Source: Intrasporangium flavum (lineage in GTDB: Bacteria > Actinomycetota > Actinomycetes > Actinomycetales > Dermatophilaceae). From it: 64,000 bases of DNA. Positions 17,606 through 26,225 of the stretch are shown here, in pieces (the stretch's first letter is position 1; every line of letters starts with the position of its first letter). Both the position numbers and the translations under genes were made by a program. The stretch is from NCBI RefSeq assembly GCF_001956915.1, contig NZ_MLJO01000028.1, positions 1 through 64,000 on the forward strand. Reading direction: 5' to 3'. Below the pieces are notes generated by a model that did not search any database, had not been told where the DNA came from, and saw nothing but the letters and a program-made list of their open reading frames with translations.

Positions 17606-18733
17606 ATGGTGGCGATGCCGACGAGCTCTGCCTTCGACCCGCTCGCAGCCCGACGTACCGCCGCCGGGCCCGACCTCGACGTGTTCGTCTGGGGGACGGT
17701 CTTCCTCGACATGATCTTCGCCGGGCTGCCCGCGTCGCCGTCACCCGGCACGGAGGTGTGGGCCGAGGGCCTCGCGTCGTGCCCGGGCGGGATCGCCAAC
17801 CTCGCCGTGGCGACGCGTCGGCTCGGCCTGCGCACGTCGCTGGCCGCGGCCTTCAGCGACGACGACTACGGCGACTTCTGCTGGCGCACCCTCGAGGAGC
17901 AGGAGGGCATCGACCTCTCCCGCAGCCGCCGGTTCGCCGACTGGCACAGCCCCGTGACCGTGTCGATGTCGGTCGACCGCGACCGCAGCATGGTCTCGCA
18001 CGGCCACCCGTCGCCGGTGCCGGCCAGCGAGCTCATCGGCACGCCGCCGCGGTCCCGGGCCGTCATGGTCGACCTCGCCGAGGACGAGGCGTTCGGGGCC
18101 ACGAGCACGTGGGTCGACCGTGCCCGCGCCGACGGGGCCCTGGTGTTCGCCGACGTCGGCTGGGACCCCAAGGAGCGGTGGTCGCCCGAGGTGCTCGACC
18201 GGCTCGAGCGCTGCGACGTGTTCATGCCCAACGCCGTCGAGGCGATGGCCTACACCGGCACCCGCACGACGGTCGAGGCGCTCTACGCCCTCGCCGACCG
18301 GGTGCCCGTCGCGATCGTCACCGACGGGCCGAACGGCGCGGTCGGCATCGACCAGCGCACCGGTGAGGAGGCGCGCGTGCCGTCACTGCGCGTCGAGGAG
18401 GTCGACCCGACCGGGGCCGGCGACGTCTTCGGCGCGGCGCTGCTCGTCGGCACCCTCGCGGAGTGGCCGCTCGAGCAGCGGATGACCTTCTCGACGCTGT
18501 GCGCCGGGCTCGCGCTGCAGCAGTACGGCGGGTCGCTCGCCGCGCCGGGGTGGGGCGACCTCGCCGACTGGTGGACCGCCCTGGCCGCCGACACGACCGA
18601 CGACGCGTACCACCGGTCGCTGCGGCGTCGGTACGCCTTCCTCGACGACATCGTGCCGCGCGTGCCGACGATGGCCTGCCGGCGCGCGACGGCGACGATC
18701 GCCCGCCGCGCCGACGTCCACGACCTCGACTGA
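17606..18733 (+). CDS. PfkB-family carbohydrate kinase
   Basis: The protein is 375 residues from the ATG at 17606; the ATG at 17615 is an equally possible start. It shows the PfkB N-terminal signature CPGGIANLAVATRRLGLRT and the C-terminal ATP and catalytic signature VDPTGAGDVFGAALLVG with the base Asp. The family phosphorylates sugars such as fructose or ribose and nucleosides. Beside a divergent GH4 glucosidase it may supply or use phosphosugars, but the substrate is not readable here. Confidence 0.85.
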   Translation: MVAMPTSSAFDPLAARRTAAGPDLDVFVWGTVFLDMIFAGLPASPSPGTEVWAEGLASCPGGIANLAVATRRLGLRTSLAAAFSDDDYGDFCWRTLEEQEGIDLSRSRRFADWHSPVTVSMSVDRDRSMVSHGHPSPVPASELIGTPPRSRAVMVDLAEDEAFGATSTWVDRARADGALVFADVGWDPKERWSPEVLDRLERCDVFMPNAVEAMAYTGTRTTVEALYALADRVPVAIVTDGPNGAVGIDQRTGEEARVPSLRVEEVDPTGAGDVFGAALLVGTLAEWPLEQRMTFSTLCAGLALQQYGGSLAAPGWGDLADWWTALAADTTDDAYHRSLRRRYAFLDDIVPRVPTMACRRATATIARRADVHDLD

Positions 18734-18747
18734 CGCCTCGTTTCCCG

Positions 18748-18794
18748 CCGGTGCACCGGCTCCTCGCGGGTGCACCCCGTGCAACCGGTGCACC
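18748..18794. repeat. Three GGTGCACC palindromes in an intergenic stretch
   Basis: CCGGTGCACCGG (18748-18759, perfect 12-bp palindrome), GGGTGCACCC (18768-18777, perfect) and GGTGCACC (18787-18794) lie within 47 bp just after the PfkB gene. They are followed by GCGCACC variants up to about 18890. They sit between convergent genes, so they may be a terminator-like or nucleoid or regulator binding cluster. I know of no named element with this sequence. Confidence 0.5.
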
Positions 18795-18898
18795 CTCCCC
18801 TCAGAGGTGCGCGTTTCCGGTAGAGGCGCCGGCTGCAGCGCGCACTCCTCGCGGAAGCGCGCACCGCTGCGGGCACCGCGCACCGCCGGCGAGGCGGG

Positions 18899-19333
18899 TC
18901 AGTCGAGGCAGAACTCGTTGCCCTCGACGTCCTGCATGACCTGGCACGACTCGTTGAACCCGTCCGCGACGAGCAGCTGCACGCGAGAGGCCCCGAGCGC
19001 CTCGAGCCGGACCGTCTCGGCCTCGAGGGCGTCGAGCCGTTCCTGCCCGACGAGGCCGGTGCCCACGCGCACGTCGAGGTGCACGCGGTTCTTGACGACC
19101 TTGCCCTCGGGGACGCGCTGGAAGAACATCCGCGGCCCGACGCCGTTCGGGTCGACGATCGCGAACGCCGAGCCGTGCATCTCGGCCGGCAGCGACTGCT
19201 CGAACGCCGCCCACGAGTCGAAGCCGGGCGGCGGTGCGGGCACCTCGTAGCCGAGCACCTCGCACCAGAAGCGCGCCACGCGCTCGGGCTCCGCGCAGTC
19301 GAACGTGACCTGGACCTGTCGCACCGTCGCCAT
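18899..19333 (-). CDS. VOC (glyoxalase-like) family protein
   Basis: This 144-residue protein has the glyoxalase-like layout VQVTFDCAEPERVARFWCEVLGYEV at the start and ends QDVEGNEFCLD, with NRVHLDVRVG in the middle. Such PhnB/glyoxalase-like proteins are frequent in actinobacteria and mostly uncharacterised; a metal-dependent or resistance role is possible. ATG at 19333. It stands alone between the PfkB gene and a small membrane protein. Confidence 0.82.
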   Translation of the reverse strand: MATVRQVQVTFDCAEPERVARFWCEVLGYEVPAPPPGFDSWAAFEQSLPAEMHGSAFAIVDPNGVGPRMFFQRVPEGKVVKNRVHLDVRVGTGLVGQERLDALEAETVRLEALGASRVQLLVADGFNESCQVMQDVEGNEFCLD

Positions 19334-19424
19334 GCCGTCACCCTAGGCGCGGCGGACGACGCCGCGCGCGGCCTTTGTCGACGCGTCCGCGCCCGACTCC
19401 CGACGCGTCAGGCGTCCGGACGCG

Positions 19425-19823
19425 TCAGGCGTGGCGTCCCGTGTGGGCACCCGCGTGGGCGGAGGGGTGCAGCACCTCGTCGCGCTGCTGCACGAGCAGC
19501 ACGGCCCCGACGACGATGCACACGACCTCGGCGATGGCGGCCAGCCACACGGACCCGCCACGCCACTCGGTGTGCACGCCCATGAGGCCGACCGTCGAGG
19601 CGATGGTGAAGGCGCCGAGCGTCGCGGCCCCGAAGCCGAGCGTGAGGAACGCCGAGAGCCAGTGCCGCCACCGCACGATGAGCACGGCGAGGACGATGCC
19701 GGCCACGACGTTGACGAGGAACATCGGCCCGACGGTCTGGTTACGCACGCCGTCGAACCACAGGTAGAGGTGCACTCCGGCGGAGACGAGCAGCGCCGCG
19801 GCACCCACGAGTCGCAGGGTCAT
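19425..19823 (-). CDS. Small four-helix membrane protein
   Basis: The 132 residues from the ATG at 19823 (GGGAGGGT upstream) form four hydrophobic helices: LRLVGAAALLVSAGVHLYLW, VGPMFLVNVVAGIVLAVLIV, AFLTLGFGAATLGAFTIAST and VWLAAIAEVVCIVVGAVLLV, ending in a His-rich tail HPSAHAGAHTGRHA. The family is common in actinobacteria but has no function I know. Its stop codon lies in the third of three GACGCGTC copies packed into 19380-19426. Confidence 0.75.
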   Translation of the reverse strand: MTLRLVGAAALLVSAGVHLYLWFDGVRNQTVGPMFLVNVVAGIVLAVLIVRWRHWLSAFLTLGFGAATLGAFTIASTVGLMGVHTEWRGGSVWLAAIAEVVCIVVGAVLLVQQRDEVLHPSAHAGAHTGRHA

Positions 19824-19916
19824 CGAGACCCTCCCTTCTGTGTCACAGCCGGTCGTGAGGCGCGCGGCCCGCTGTTCGGTGGACACCTGTGACGACGCCT
19901 GATCGGCCGGGTCGGT

Positions 19917-21584
19917 TCAGCGGAAGGAGCCGAGGATGCGGTCGCGGACGGCGCTCATCGGCCACACGGGAGCGGCGGCGTCGGGGCGCAGGCCGTCGTG
20001 CCAGCCCCACGCGTCGACGCGGCTGCCGACGGTCGCGTCGCGGGTCAGCAGGGCGACCGGCACGTCGTGCGACGCGTTGTCGCCGGACACGACGCTGGCG
20101 GGCTGGTGGTCGCCGAGGACGAGCACGACGAGGTTGCGGTCGCGGGTGTGCGACAGCCACGACACGACGCTGTCGAGGGAGTAGGCGACGGTCTGCGCGT
20201 AGGCGTCGCGCACCCCGGCGTCGGTGCGCCACACGACCTCGCGCGGGGTGGCCCGACCGACCTGGGCCCGGAAGACCGAGCCGTCGCCGAGGCTCGGCCA
20301 GTCGACGAGTCGCGGCAGGGGCGCCCACGGGATGTGGCTCGTGACGAGGTCGACCTCGGCGAAGACCGGCGGACGCGGCGACGGCGCGAGCTCGAGGCGG
20401 TCGAGCGCCGACAGCGTGTACTGGTCGGGCATCGGCGCGTAGCCGAACCCCGGGCCGCGGTAGCCGAGCGTGCGGGCGTCCCAGACCTTGTCGTAGCCGT
20501 AGAAGTCGCGGCCCTCGGGCCAGTCGTGGCGGTTGGCGGGCACGACGTCGACGGTGCGGTAGCCGGCCCCGGCGAAGACGTGGCTCAGGGTGAGCCGGTG
20601 CGTGGTGACGAGCTGGTCGTAGCGCTGCTGGCTGTCGACCCACAGGCCGGACTGGATGCTCGAGTGGGCGAGCCAGCTGAAGCCGCCGAAGGTCGGTGAC
20701 GTCAACCACGCGCTGCGCACCGAATAACCCTGCGCGGCAAGCGCCTTCGTGCCGGTGGACAGTGACCGGTCGACGACGGGAGCGCCGAGGGCGACCTTGC
20801 CGTAGCTCTCGACGAAGACGACGACGACGTCCTTGCCCCGCAGCGCGCCGAGCATCCCCGACGTGTCGGCGCCGGCGAGCGGGTCGGTCGCGATGGCGGT
20901 GGCGAAGACCGCATGGTCCTGCGCGTCGTGCACGGCCTTGCGGGCCTGCGCGTCGGCGAGGGCCACGGTGCTCGACGCCGCGACGGGCAGCCCCGGCGCG
21001 AGCGCCACCCGGGACACGGCGGCGACGACCCACACGGCGGTCAGGGCAACCAGGACGCGTCGGGCCGCGGTCCGGTGCCGGTCACCGACCCCAGCGAGCC
21101 GCCGCAGCGCGAGCGGTACCGCGACGAGGACCCCGACGAGCGCCAGCCCGACGCCCACCGCCGCCAGCACGGCCACGACCTGGCCCGAGGCGTCGCTGGC
21201 CAGCTCGAACCCGGACGACGCGTAGCGCCAGTCGCTGAGCAGGTTGAAGGGCCGGTAGAAGACGTCGCGGAAGGCGATGTCGAGGGCCCGGACGAGCAGG
21301 AGCACCGCGAGGAGGACCCCGACCGGCGGCAGCACCCAGCGGCGCACCCACCGACCCGTCCGGCGCGGCACGGCCAGGACGAGCGCCCCGAGCACGAGCC
21401 CCTCGACCGGCACGCGGAGGAACGCGCTGGGTCGCGTGAGGGCTGCCGCCTCGGGGGCCGTGAGCGCCACCCACACGAGGGCTCCGGCGAGCACCGAGAG
21501 CGCGATGCCGCCGGCCCGCCTGACGCGCAGACCCACCCCGACGCGTCGGCGCGCCCGACCTGCCGACGGGGCCGGCTCGGTCAT
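19917..21584 (-). CDS. LtaS-like membrane sulfatase-fold phosphotransferase
   Basis: This 555-residue protein has about five N-terminal membrane helices (GIALSVLAGALVWVALTA through RVLVALTAVWVVAAVSRVAL), then an outer alkaline-phosphatase-superfamily domain. The domain shows VVVVFVESYGK, SPTFGGFSWLAHSS (Thr/Ser nucleophile region), VLVLGDHQPAS and SHDVPVALL. LtaS-like enzymes move glycerol-phosphate or other phospho-groups from lipids to surface polymers. Its ATG overlaps the stop of the phosphatidyltransferase gene as ATGA (21581-21584), so the pair probably works together on a phospholipid-linked polymer. The exact product is not known. Confidence 0.78.
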   Translation of the reverse strand: MTEPAPSAGRARRRVGVGLRVRRAGGIALSVLAGALVWVALTAPEAAALTRPSAFLRVPVEGLVLGALVLAVPRRTGRWVRRWVLPPVGVLLAVLLLVRALDIAFRDVFYRPFNLLSDWRYASSGFELASDASGQVVAVLAAVGVGLALVGVLVAVPLALRRLAGVGDRHRTAARRVLVALTAVWVVAAVSRVALAPGLPVAASSTVALADAQARKAVHDAQDHAVFATAIATDPLAGADTSGMLGALRGKDVVVVFVESYGKVALGAPVVDRSLSTGTKALAAQGYSVRSAWLTSPTFGGFSWLAHSSIQSGLWVDSQQRYDQLVTTHRLTLSHVFAGAGYRTVDVVPANRHDWPEGRDFYGYDKVWDARTLGYRGPGFGYAPMPDQYTLSALDRLELAPSPRPPVFAEVDLVTSHIPWAPLPRLVDWPSLGDGSVFRAQVGRATPREVVWRTDAGVRDAYAQTVAYSLDSVVSWLSHTRDRNLVVLVLGDHQPASVVSGDNASHDVPVALLTRDATVGSRVDAWGWHDGLRPDAAAPVWPMSAVRDRILGSFR

Positions 21585-22423
21585 CCGGACCGCCGCTGGG
21601 CGACGACGACGCGGGCACCGGACATCGTGACGACGACGGCTCGGCCGTCGGGTGCGAGTGCGGGGACGGCGGTGGCCCGCGCTCCTGCGGCCGCCTCCTG
21701 CGCGCGCTCCGTCGCGCCGTCGGCCCCCCGCAGGCGCCACAGCGTCGCGGCCTCGGTGCCGAACGACACGGCGAGCGCCGCGAGCCCCAGCCCGACGACG
21801 CCGACGGCGACCGCCGGTGCGAGCAGGCCCGAGGCCGCCGCCGTGAGACCGACGCCCTGGTAGGCGGCGACGGCCTTGCGCCACCGCCGCGCGGGCACCC
21901 CGCGGCGCAACCACGGCGCGAACCGCTGGGCGAGGAGGAGCAGGTACCGGGCCGCCCCGACGGCGAGCACCCACTGGCCGAGGTCGCCGGCGACGTGGAC
22001 CGCGAGCACGAGGATGAGGACGGCGTCGGACTCCATGTCGAACCGGGCGCCGAACGCGCTGACGGTGCCGGTGCGTCGGGCGACGCGCCCGTCGACGGCG
22101 TCGAGGGAGAGTCCGACCGACGCGAGCACGACGAGCGCAGCGGTCCGCGTCCCCGCGTCCGCACCGGCAGGACCCACCGCCGCGTCGGTCACCAGCGCGG
22201 CGACGCCGCACGTCAGCACCGCCCGCAGGAGGGTGACGCGGTCGGCGGGCCCGGGCAACCGGCGCCCGGAAGCAGCGAGGCCGACGGTGACGAGCACGAA
22301 CAGCACCGCGGCACAGGCGAACCCGACGGCGGCCCCTTGCGCCCCGACGCCCGCGACGAGCGTCAGCCCGAGCACGAGTGCCGTCGCGGTGGCGAACCCG
22401 ACCGCGGGGCCCCGGTGAACCAT
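21581..22423 (-). CDS. CDP-alcohol phosphatidyltransferase family membrane protein
   Basis: This 280-residue, helix-rich protein has the complete CDP-alcohol phosphatidyltransferase signature SLDAVDGRVARRTGTVSAFG followed by ARFDMESD, i.e. D-(x)2-D-G-(x)2-A-R-(x)8-G-(x)3-D-(x)3-D. Such enzymes swap CMP for a polyol on CDP-diacylglycerol in the membrane. ATG at 22423 follows TAGCGT (22436-22431) by 7 nt, which suggests a leaderless mRNA. It is translationally coupled to the LtaS-like gene downstream. Confidence 0.87.
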   Translation of the reverse strand: MVHRGPAVGFATATALVLGLTLVAGVGAQGAAVGFACAAVLFVLVTVGLAASGRRLPGPADRVTLLRAVLTCGVAALVTDAAVGPAGADAGTRTAALVVLASVGLSLDAVDGRVARRTGTVSAFGARFDMESDAVLILVLAVHVAGDLGQWVLAVGAARYLLLLAQRFAPWLRRGVPARRWRKAVAAYQGVGLTAAASGLLAPAVAVGVVGLGLAALAVSFGTEAATLWRLRGADGATERAQEAAAGARATAVPALAPDGRAVVVTMSGARVVVAQRRSG

Positions 22424-22430
22424 CCGTCCC

Positions 22431-22436
22431 ACGCTA
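22431..22436 (-). promoter_or_regulatory. -10 element TAGCGT for the phosphatidyltransferase/LtaS-like operon
   Basis: TAGCGT on the minus strand lies 7 nt before the ATG at 22423. The stretch TAGCGTGGG-(A)CGGATG closely copies the one before the VOC gene at 3681, so it is probably a repeatedly used leaderless promoter form in this genome. Confidence 0.45.
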
Positions 22437-22566
22437 CCTCCGGCCCGTCGGGCGGGCGCTCGGCCCGCATCGCACCCGCATTGCACTGACATCGCACCCA
22501 AGGACGCCGACCGCCCCGACCCGGTTCACGCGTCGCGCATCGGGCGCCGGCCGGGCGCGGCGTGGT

Positions 22567-22572
22567 TACTCT
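22567..22572 (+). promoter_or_regulatory. -10 element for the pterin-type cluster
   Basis: TACTCT lies 6 nt before the GTG at 22579, giving a leaderless start for the six-gene cluster. No clear -35 box is seen. Confidence 0.4.
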
Positions 22573-22578
22573 GGCGCC

Positions 22579-23604
22579 GTGGCGACGGACGCGAGGGCGT
22601 TCTGGCTGGTCGAGCCCGGCAGGGGCGAGATCCGGCCCGAGCCCCTGCGTGCGCCCGGCCCCGACGAGGTGCTGGTGCGCGCGCTGCACTCCGGCGTCAG
22701 CCGCGGCACGGAGACGCTCGTCTTCCGTGGCGAGGTGCCTCGCAGCCAGTGGGACGCCATGCGGGCGCCCTTCCAGGACGGTGACTTCCCGGCGCCGGTC
22801 AAGTACGGCTACCTGTCGGTCGGCGTCGTCGAGGAGGGGCCGGACGCGCTGCGTGGGCGAACCGTGTTCAGCCTGCACCCGCACCAGACTGCGTACGTCG
22901 TCCCGGCGTCGGCCGTCGTCGTCGTGCCCGACGGGGTGCCGCCGCAGCGGGCCGTCCTCGCCGGCACCGTCGAGACCGCCGTCAACGCGCTGTGGGACGC
23001 CACACCGCTGCTCGGCGACCGGGTGGCGGTCGTCGGGGCGGGCATGGTCGGCTGCAGCGTCGCCCGGCTGCTCGGCCGGTTCCCCGGCATCGACTGCACG
23101 CTCGTCGACGTCGACCCGGCGCGCGCCGGGACGGCCGCACGCCTCGGTGTCGGGTTCGCGAACCCTGCGTCGGATGCGCTCCCCCTCGGCGACTGCGACC
23201 TCGTCGTCCACGCGAGCGCCACCTCGGCCGGGCTGCAGACCGCGCTCGACCTGCTCCGCCCGGAGGGCACCGTCCTCGAGCTCAGCTGGTACGGCGAGAA
23301 GACCGTCGAGCTGGCCCTGGGCGGGGCCTTCCACTCGCGGCGGCTGGGCATCCGCGCGAGCCAGGTCGGCGTCGTGTCGCCGGCGCGGCGGTCGCGGTAC
23401 ACCACCTCGCAGCGGCTCGCCCTGGCGCTCGACCTGCTGCGCGACGACGCCTTCGACGCGCTCGTCACCGGCAGCTCGCCGTTCGAGGAGCTGCCCGACG
23501 TGCTGGCCCGGCTCGCCGACGGCAGCCTCGGCGCCATCTGCCACGCCATCAGCTACCCCGACAGCCACCAGACCACCGACAAGCCCACCGACGGAGAGGC
23601 CTGA
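22579..23604 (+). CDS. Medium-chain dehydrogenase/reductase-like protein, zinc-less
   Basis: This 341-residue protein has an alcohol-dehydrogenase-like layout with the cofactor loop [17 protein letters not shown] and the N-terminal [15 protein letters not shown]. The usual catalytic-zinc Cys and the GHE motif are missing (GVSRGTE and YGYLSVGVV in their places), so it is probably a reductase that uses NAD(P)H without zinc. It is first in a tight set with a PTPS homologue (2 nt gap), a GT4 glycosyltransferase, a flippase-like protein, a RibD-type reductase and GTP cyclohydrolase II. It may reduce a pterin- or ribityl-type intermediate. Confidence 0.78.
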   Translation: MATDARAFWLVEPGRGEIRPEPLRAPGPDEVLVRALHSGVSRGTETLVFRGEVPRSQWDAMRAPFQDGDFPAPVKYGYLSVGVVEEGPDALRGRTVFSLHPHQTAYVVPASAVVVVPDGVPPQRAVLAGTVETAVNALWDATPLLGDRVAVVGAGMVGCSVARLLGRFPGIDCTLVDVDPARAGTAARLGVGFANPASDALPLGDCDLVVHASATSAGLQTALDLLRPEGTVLELSWYGEKTVELALGGAFHSRRLGIRASQVGVVSPARRSRYTTSQRLALALDLLRDDAFDALVTGSSPFEELPDVLARLADGSLGAICHAISYPDSHQTTDKPTDGEA

Positions 23605-23606
23605 GC

Positions 23607-24002
23607 ATGTTCGCGGTCACGGTCCGCGACCACATGATGGTCGCCCACAGCTTCGAGGGCGAGCGGTTCGGCCCGGCGCAGCGGCTGCACGGCGCGACGT
23701 TCGTCGTCGACGCGACCTTCCGCGGGCCCGAGCTCGACGCCGACGGCATCCTGCTCGACATCGGCCTGGCCACCGAACAGGTCCACGAGGTCGTCGGGGC
23801 GCTCAGCTACCGCAACCTCGACGACGAGCCCGACCTCGTGCGCAACACCTCCACCGAGGTGCTGGCGCGGCTCGTCGCCGACCGGCTCGCCGAGCGCGTC
23901 GCGGCCGGCGCCCTCGGCACCGAGCCGGGGCAGCTCACCGGGCTCGTCGTGACGCTCCACGAGTCGCACGTCGCGTGGGCGTCGTACGAGCGCACGGTGT
24001 GA
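23607..24002 (+). CDS. 6-pyruvoyltetrahydropterin synthase / QueD-family homologue (atypical)
   Basis: This 131-residue protein aligns with the PTPS/QueD T-fold: [59 protein letters not shown] and a terminal [14 protein letters not shown]. Canonical enzymes make 6-pyruvoyl- or 6-carboxy-tetrahydropterin from dihydroneopterin triphosphate using a zinc held by three His and a catalytic Cys. Here the HGH motif is HGA, so one zinc ligand is gone, and there is no catalytic Cys before it. The C-terminal Glu remains. Either the chemistry differs or the active site is rebuilt. Confidence 0.85.
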   Translation: MFAVTVRDHMMVAHSFEGERFGPAQRLHGATFVVDATFRGPELDADGILLDIGLATEQVHEVVGALSYRNLDDEPDLVRNTSTEVLARLVADRLAERVAAGALGTEPGQLTGLVVTLHESHVAWASYERTV

Positions 24003-24012
24003 GGGGCTGAGG

Positions 24013-25056
24013 GTGCCCACCCTCCACGCCGTCCTCCCCGACGCGGTCCGCGACCCGGCTCGCCCGAGCGGCGGGAACACCTACGACCGGCGGGTGCTGG
24101 CCGGGCTCGCCGCGTTCGGCTGGAGGGTGCACGAGCACCTCGTGACCGGGCGGTGGCCCGAGCCCGACGCGGAGGCGCGACGCAGCCTCGCTGACGCGGC
24201 CGGACACGTCGCTGACGGGAGCTGGCCCGTGCTCGTCGACGGGCTGCTGGCCTCCCGCTCCCCCGACGTGCTGGTCCCGCTCGCGCGCCGCGCCCCGCTC
24301 GTCGTCCTCGTCCACCTCCCCCTCGGCGGCGAGCCCGAACGCGCCGTGCTCGCCGCGGCCGCGGCCGTCGTCACGACGAGCGCGTGGTCGCGTGACCGGC
24401 TCGTCGAGGTGCACGGCCTCGACCCCGCGCGTGTCCACGTCGCCGAGCCCGGCACCGACCCGGCACCCCTGGCGGCCAGCACGCCCGGCGGCGGGTCGTT
24501 CCTCTGCGTCGGTGCGGTCACCCCGGTGAAGGGGCTCGACGTGCTCGCCGATGCCCTGGCCGAGCTGGCCACCCTCACCGGCCTGCCGTGGCACTGCCTG
24601 GTGGCCGGGTCGCTCGAGGTCGACGCCCCGTTCGCGACGGAGGTCGTGGAGTGGACGCGTCGGGCCGGCGTCACGGACCGCGCCACCTTCGCGGGGCCGC
24701 TCACCACCGACGCGCTCGGCGACGCGTACGCCGCGGCCGACCTGCTCGTGGTGCCCTCCCGCGTCGAGACGTTCGGGATGGCCGCCGCCGACGCCCTCGC
24801 CCGCGGCCTGCCGGTGGTCGCGAGCGACGTCGGCGGACTGCCCCGGACGCTGCGGGGCGCCGGCGAGACCCTGCCCGGGCTGCTCGTGCCGGCCGGCGAC
24901 CCGGCCGCGCTGGCGGGGGCGCTGCGCACGTGGCTCTCCGACGCCGGGCTGCGCGAACGGCTGCGGGCCGCCGCCGCGGCGCGACGCCCCACCCTGGCCC
25001 CGTGGCCGGAGACGGTCCGACTGGTCGCCGACGTGCTCCGACGGGTGCGCGGGTGA
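24013..25056 (+). CDS. GT4-family glycosyltransferase
   Basis: This 347-residue GT-B fold protein has an N-terminal acceptor part (SGGNTYDRRVLAGLAAFGW, VHLPLGGEP, VVTTSAWSRDRL) and a C-terminal nucleotide-sugar part. The latter shows FLCVGAVTPVKGLDVLADAL, AADLLVVPSRVETFGMAAADALARGLPVVAS and GLLVPAGDP. The E-(x)7-E-like motif of retaining GT4 enzymes is partly kept (ETFGMAAADAL). It starts at the GTG at 24013, 10 nt after the PTPS homologue. In this cluster it probably glycosylates a small molecule or lipid acceptor. Confidence 0.87.
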   Translation: MPTLHAVLPDAVRDPARPSGGNTYDRRVLAGLAAFGWRVHEHLVTGRWPEPDAEARRSLADAAGHVADGSWPVLVDGLLASRSPDVLVPLARRAPLVVLVHLPLGGEPERAVLAAAAAVVTTSAWSRDRLVEVHGLDPARVHVAEPGTDPAPLAASTPGGGSFLCVGAVTPVKGLDVLADALAELATLTGLPWHCLVAGSLEVDAPFATEVVEWTRRAGVTDRATFAGPLTTDALGDAYAAADLLVVPSRVETFGMAAADALARGLPVVASDVGGLPRTLRGAGETLPGLLVPAGDPAALAGALRTWLSDAGLRERLRAAAAARRPTLAPWPETVRLVADVLRRVRG

Positions 25057-25124
25057 CGGATCGTGGGTTCCGGGCGCTTGGGGACCGTCCGGTCGGGGTA
25101 GTGGAGAAACCGGGGCGCGGACGA

Positions 25125-25154
25125 CGCGGCGCCGCTGAACCGGGCGGCGCCGCG
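25125..25154 (+). terminator. Strong GC hairpin inside the pterin-type cluster
   Basis: Two 11-nt arms, CGCGGCGCCGC (25125-25135) and GCGGCGCCGCG (25144-25154), pair perfectly around an 8-nt loop in the only sizable gap (164 bp) of the cluster. No T-tract follows. It may terminate or attenuate transcription after the glycosyltransferase gene; a strong SD (AAGGAGG, 25209-25215) restarts translation downstream. Confidence 0.5.
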
Positions 25155-25220
25155 TGTCGTCCTCGGTGGTGGCGCGTCGGAGCGTCGTGATCGCCGGCCC
25201 CGCGCGCGAAGGAGGCAGTG

Positions 25221-26225
25221 ATGGCTCGGACCCGACGGTGGCTGCGCCCGCTCGGCGTCGCTGCGCTCGTGGCCGTGCTCGTCTGGCGCGTCGGACCCGT
25301 GGCCGTGGGCGACGCGCTCCGCGCCGTCGACGCGCGTGCCCTCGCGGTCGCCGCGGTGGCGGCCCAAGCCGTGGCCGCGGTCTCGACGGTGTGCGTGGCC
25401 TGGCGCTGGGTGCTCGTGGCCCGAGGTCTCGGGCTCGAGCTGTCGCTGCCCGAGGCCGTCCGCGCGTCGTACCGCTCGCAGTTCCTCAACGTCACCCTTC
25501 CGGTCGGGGTGGCCGGAGACGTGCACCGCGCCGTCTCGCACGGCCGCTCCTCCGGCGACCTCGGCCGTGGGGTGCGGGCCGTCGTGTGGGAGCGGACGGC
25601 CGGGCAGGTCGTCCAGGTGGTGCTCGCGCTCGTCGTGCTCGTGGCGGTGCCGTCGCCCCTGCGTGCCGTGGTGGCCGACCACGCCCCGACGCTCGGCGCG
25701 GCCGCACTCGTGCTCGCCCTGGTCGCCGGGGTCGTCCTGCGGATCCGGTTGCGCGACAGCAAGTCCCGCGCCGCAGGCGTGGCCCGCACGGTCGTCGACG
25801 ACGTCCGCCACGGACTGCTCGCCCGACGCGTCTGGCCCGGGGTGCTCGCCGCGTCGGCCCTCGCCGTCGCCGGCCACGTCGCCACCTTCCTGCTCGCCGC
25901 GCGGGCCGTCGGCGGGACCCTCGACCCGGCGCGGGTGGTGCCCGTCGCCTTCGTCGTGCTGCTCGCGGCGGCCCTGCCCCTCAACGTCGCGGGGTGGGGC
26001 CCTCGCGAGGGCGCGGCCGCGTGGGCCTTCGGCGTGGCCGGCCTCGGCGCCGCGCAGGGCGTCGTCGTCGCCGTCGTCTACGGCGGCCTCGTGCTCCTGG
26101 CCGGGCTGCCCGGCGCCGTGGTGCTGCTCCGCGACGCGGCGCGTCGCCCGGACCGCGCGACGGGGCGGGTGCGCGTCGACCCGCCCACCCGCGTCGACGA
26201 GGTCGTGGGTGGTGCCCGTGCCTGA
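25221..26225 (+). CDS. Flippase-like / lysylphosphatidylglycerol synthase-type membrane protein
   Basis: This 334-residue protein has about eight hydrophobic helices and the UPF0104/LPG-synthase TM pattern: WRWVLVARGLGLELSLPEAVRASYRSQFLNVTLPVGVAGDVHRAV, VWERTAGQ, and ALPLNVAGWGPREGAAAW near the end. The family includes MprF-like flippase domains and many proteins linked to glycolipid genes. ATG at 25221 is 5 nt after AAGGAGG. In this cluster it could move a glycosylated lipid product across the membrane, which is inference. Confidence 0.82.
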   Translation: MARTRRWLRPLGVAALVAVLVWRVGPVAVGDALRAVDARALAVAAVAAQAVAAVSTVCVAWRWVLVARGLGLELSLPEAVRASYRSQFLNVTLPVGVAGDVHRAVSHGRSSGDLGRGVRAVVWERTAGQVVQVVLALVVLVAVPSPLRAVVADHAPTLGAAALVLALVAGVVLRIRLRDSKSRAAGVARTVVDDVRHGLLARRVWPGVLAASALAVAGHVATFLLAARAVGGTLDPARVVPVAFVVLLAAALPLNVAGWGPREGAAAWAFGVAGLGAAQGVVVAVVYGGLVLLAGLPGAVVLLRDAARRPDRATGRVRVDPPTRVDEVVGGARA

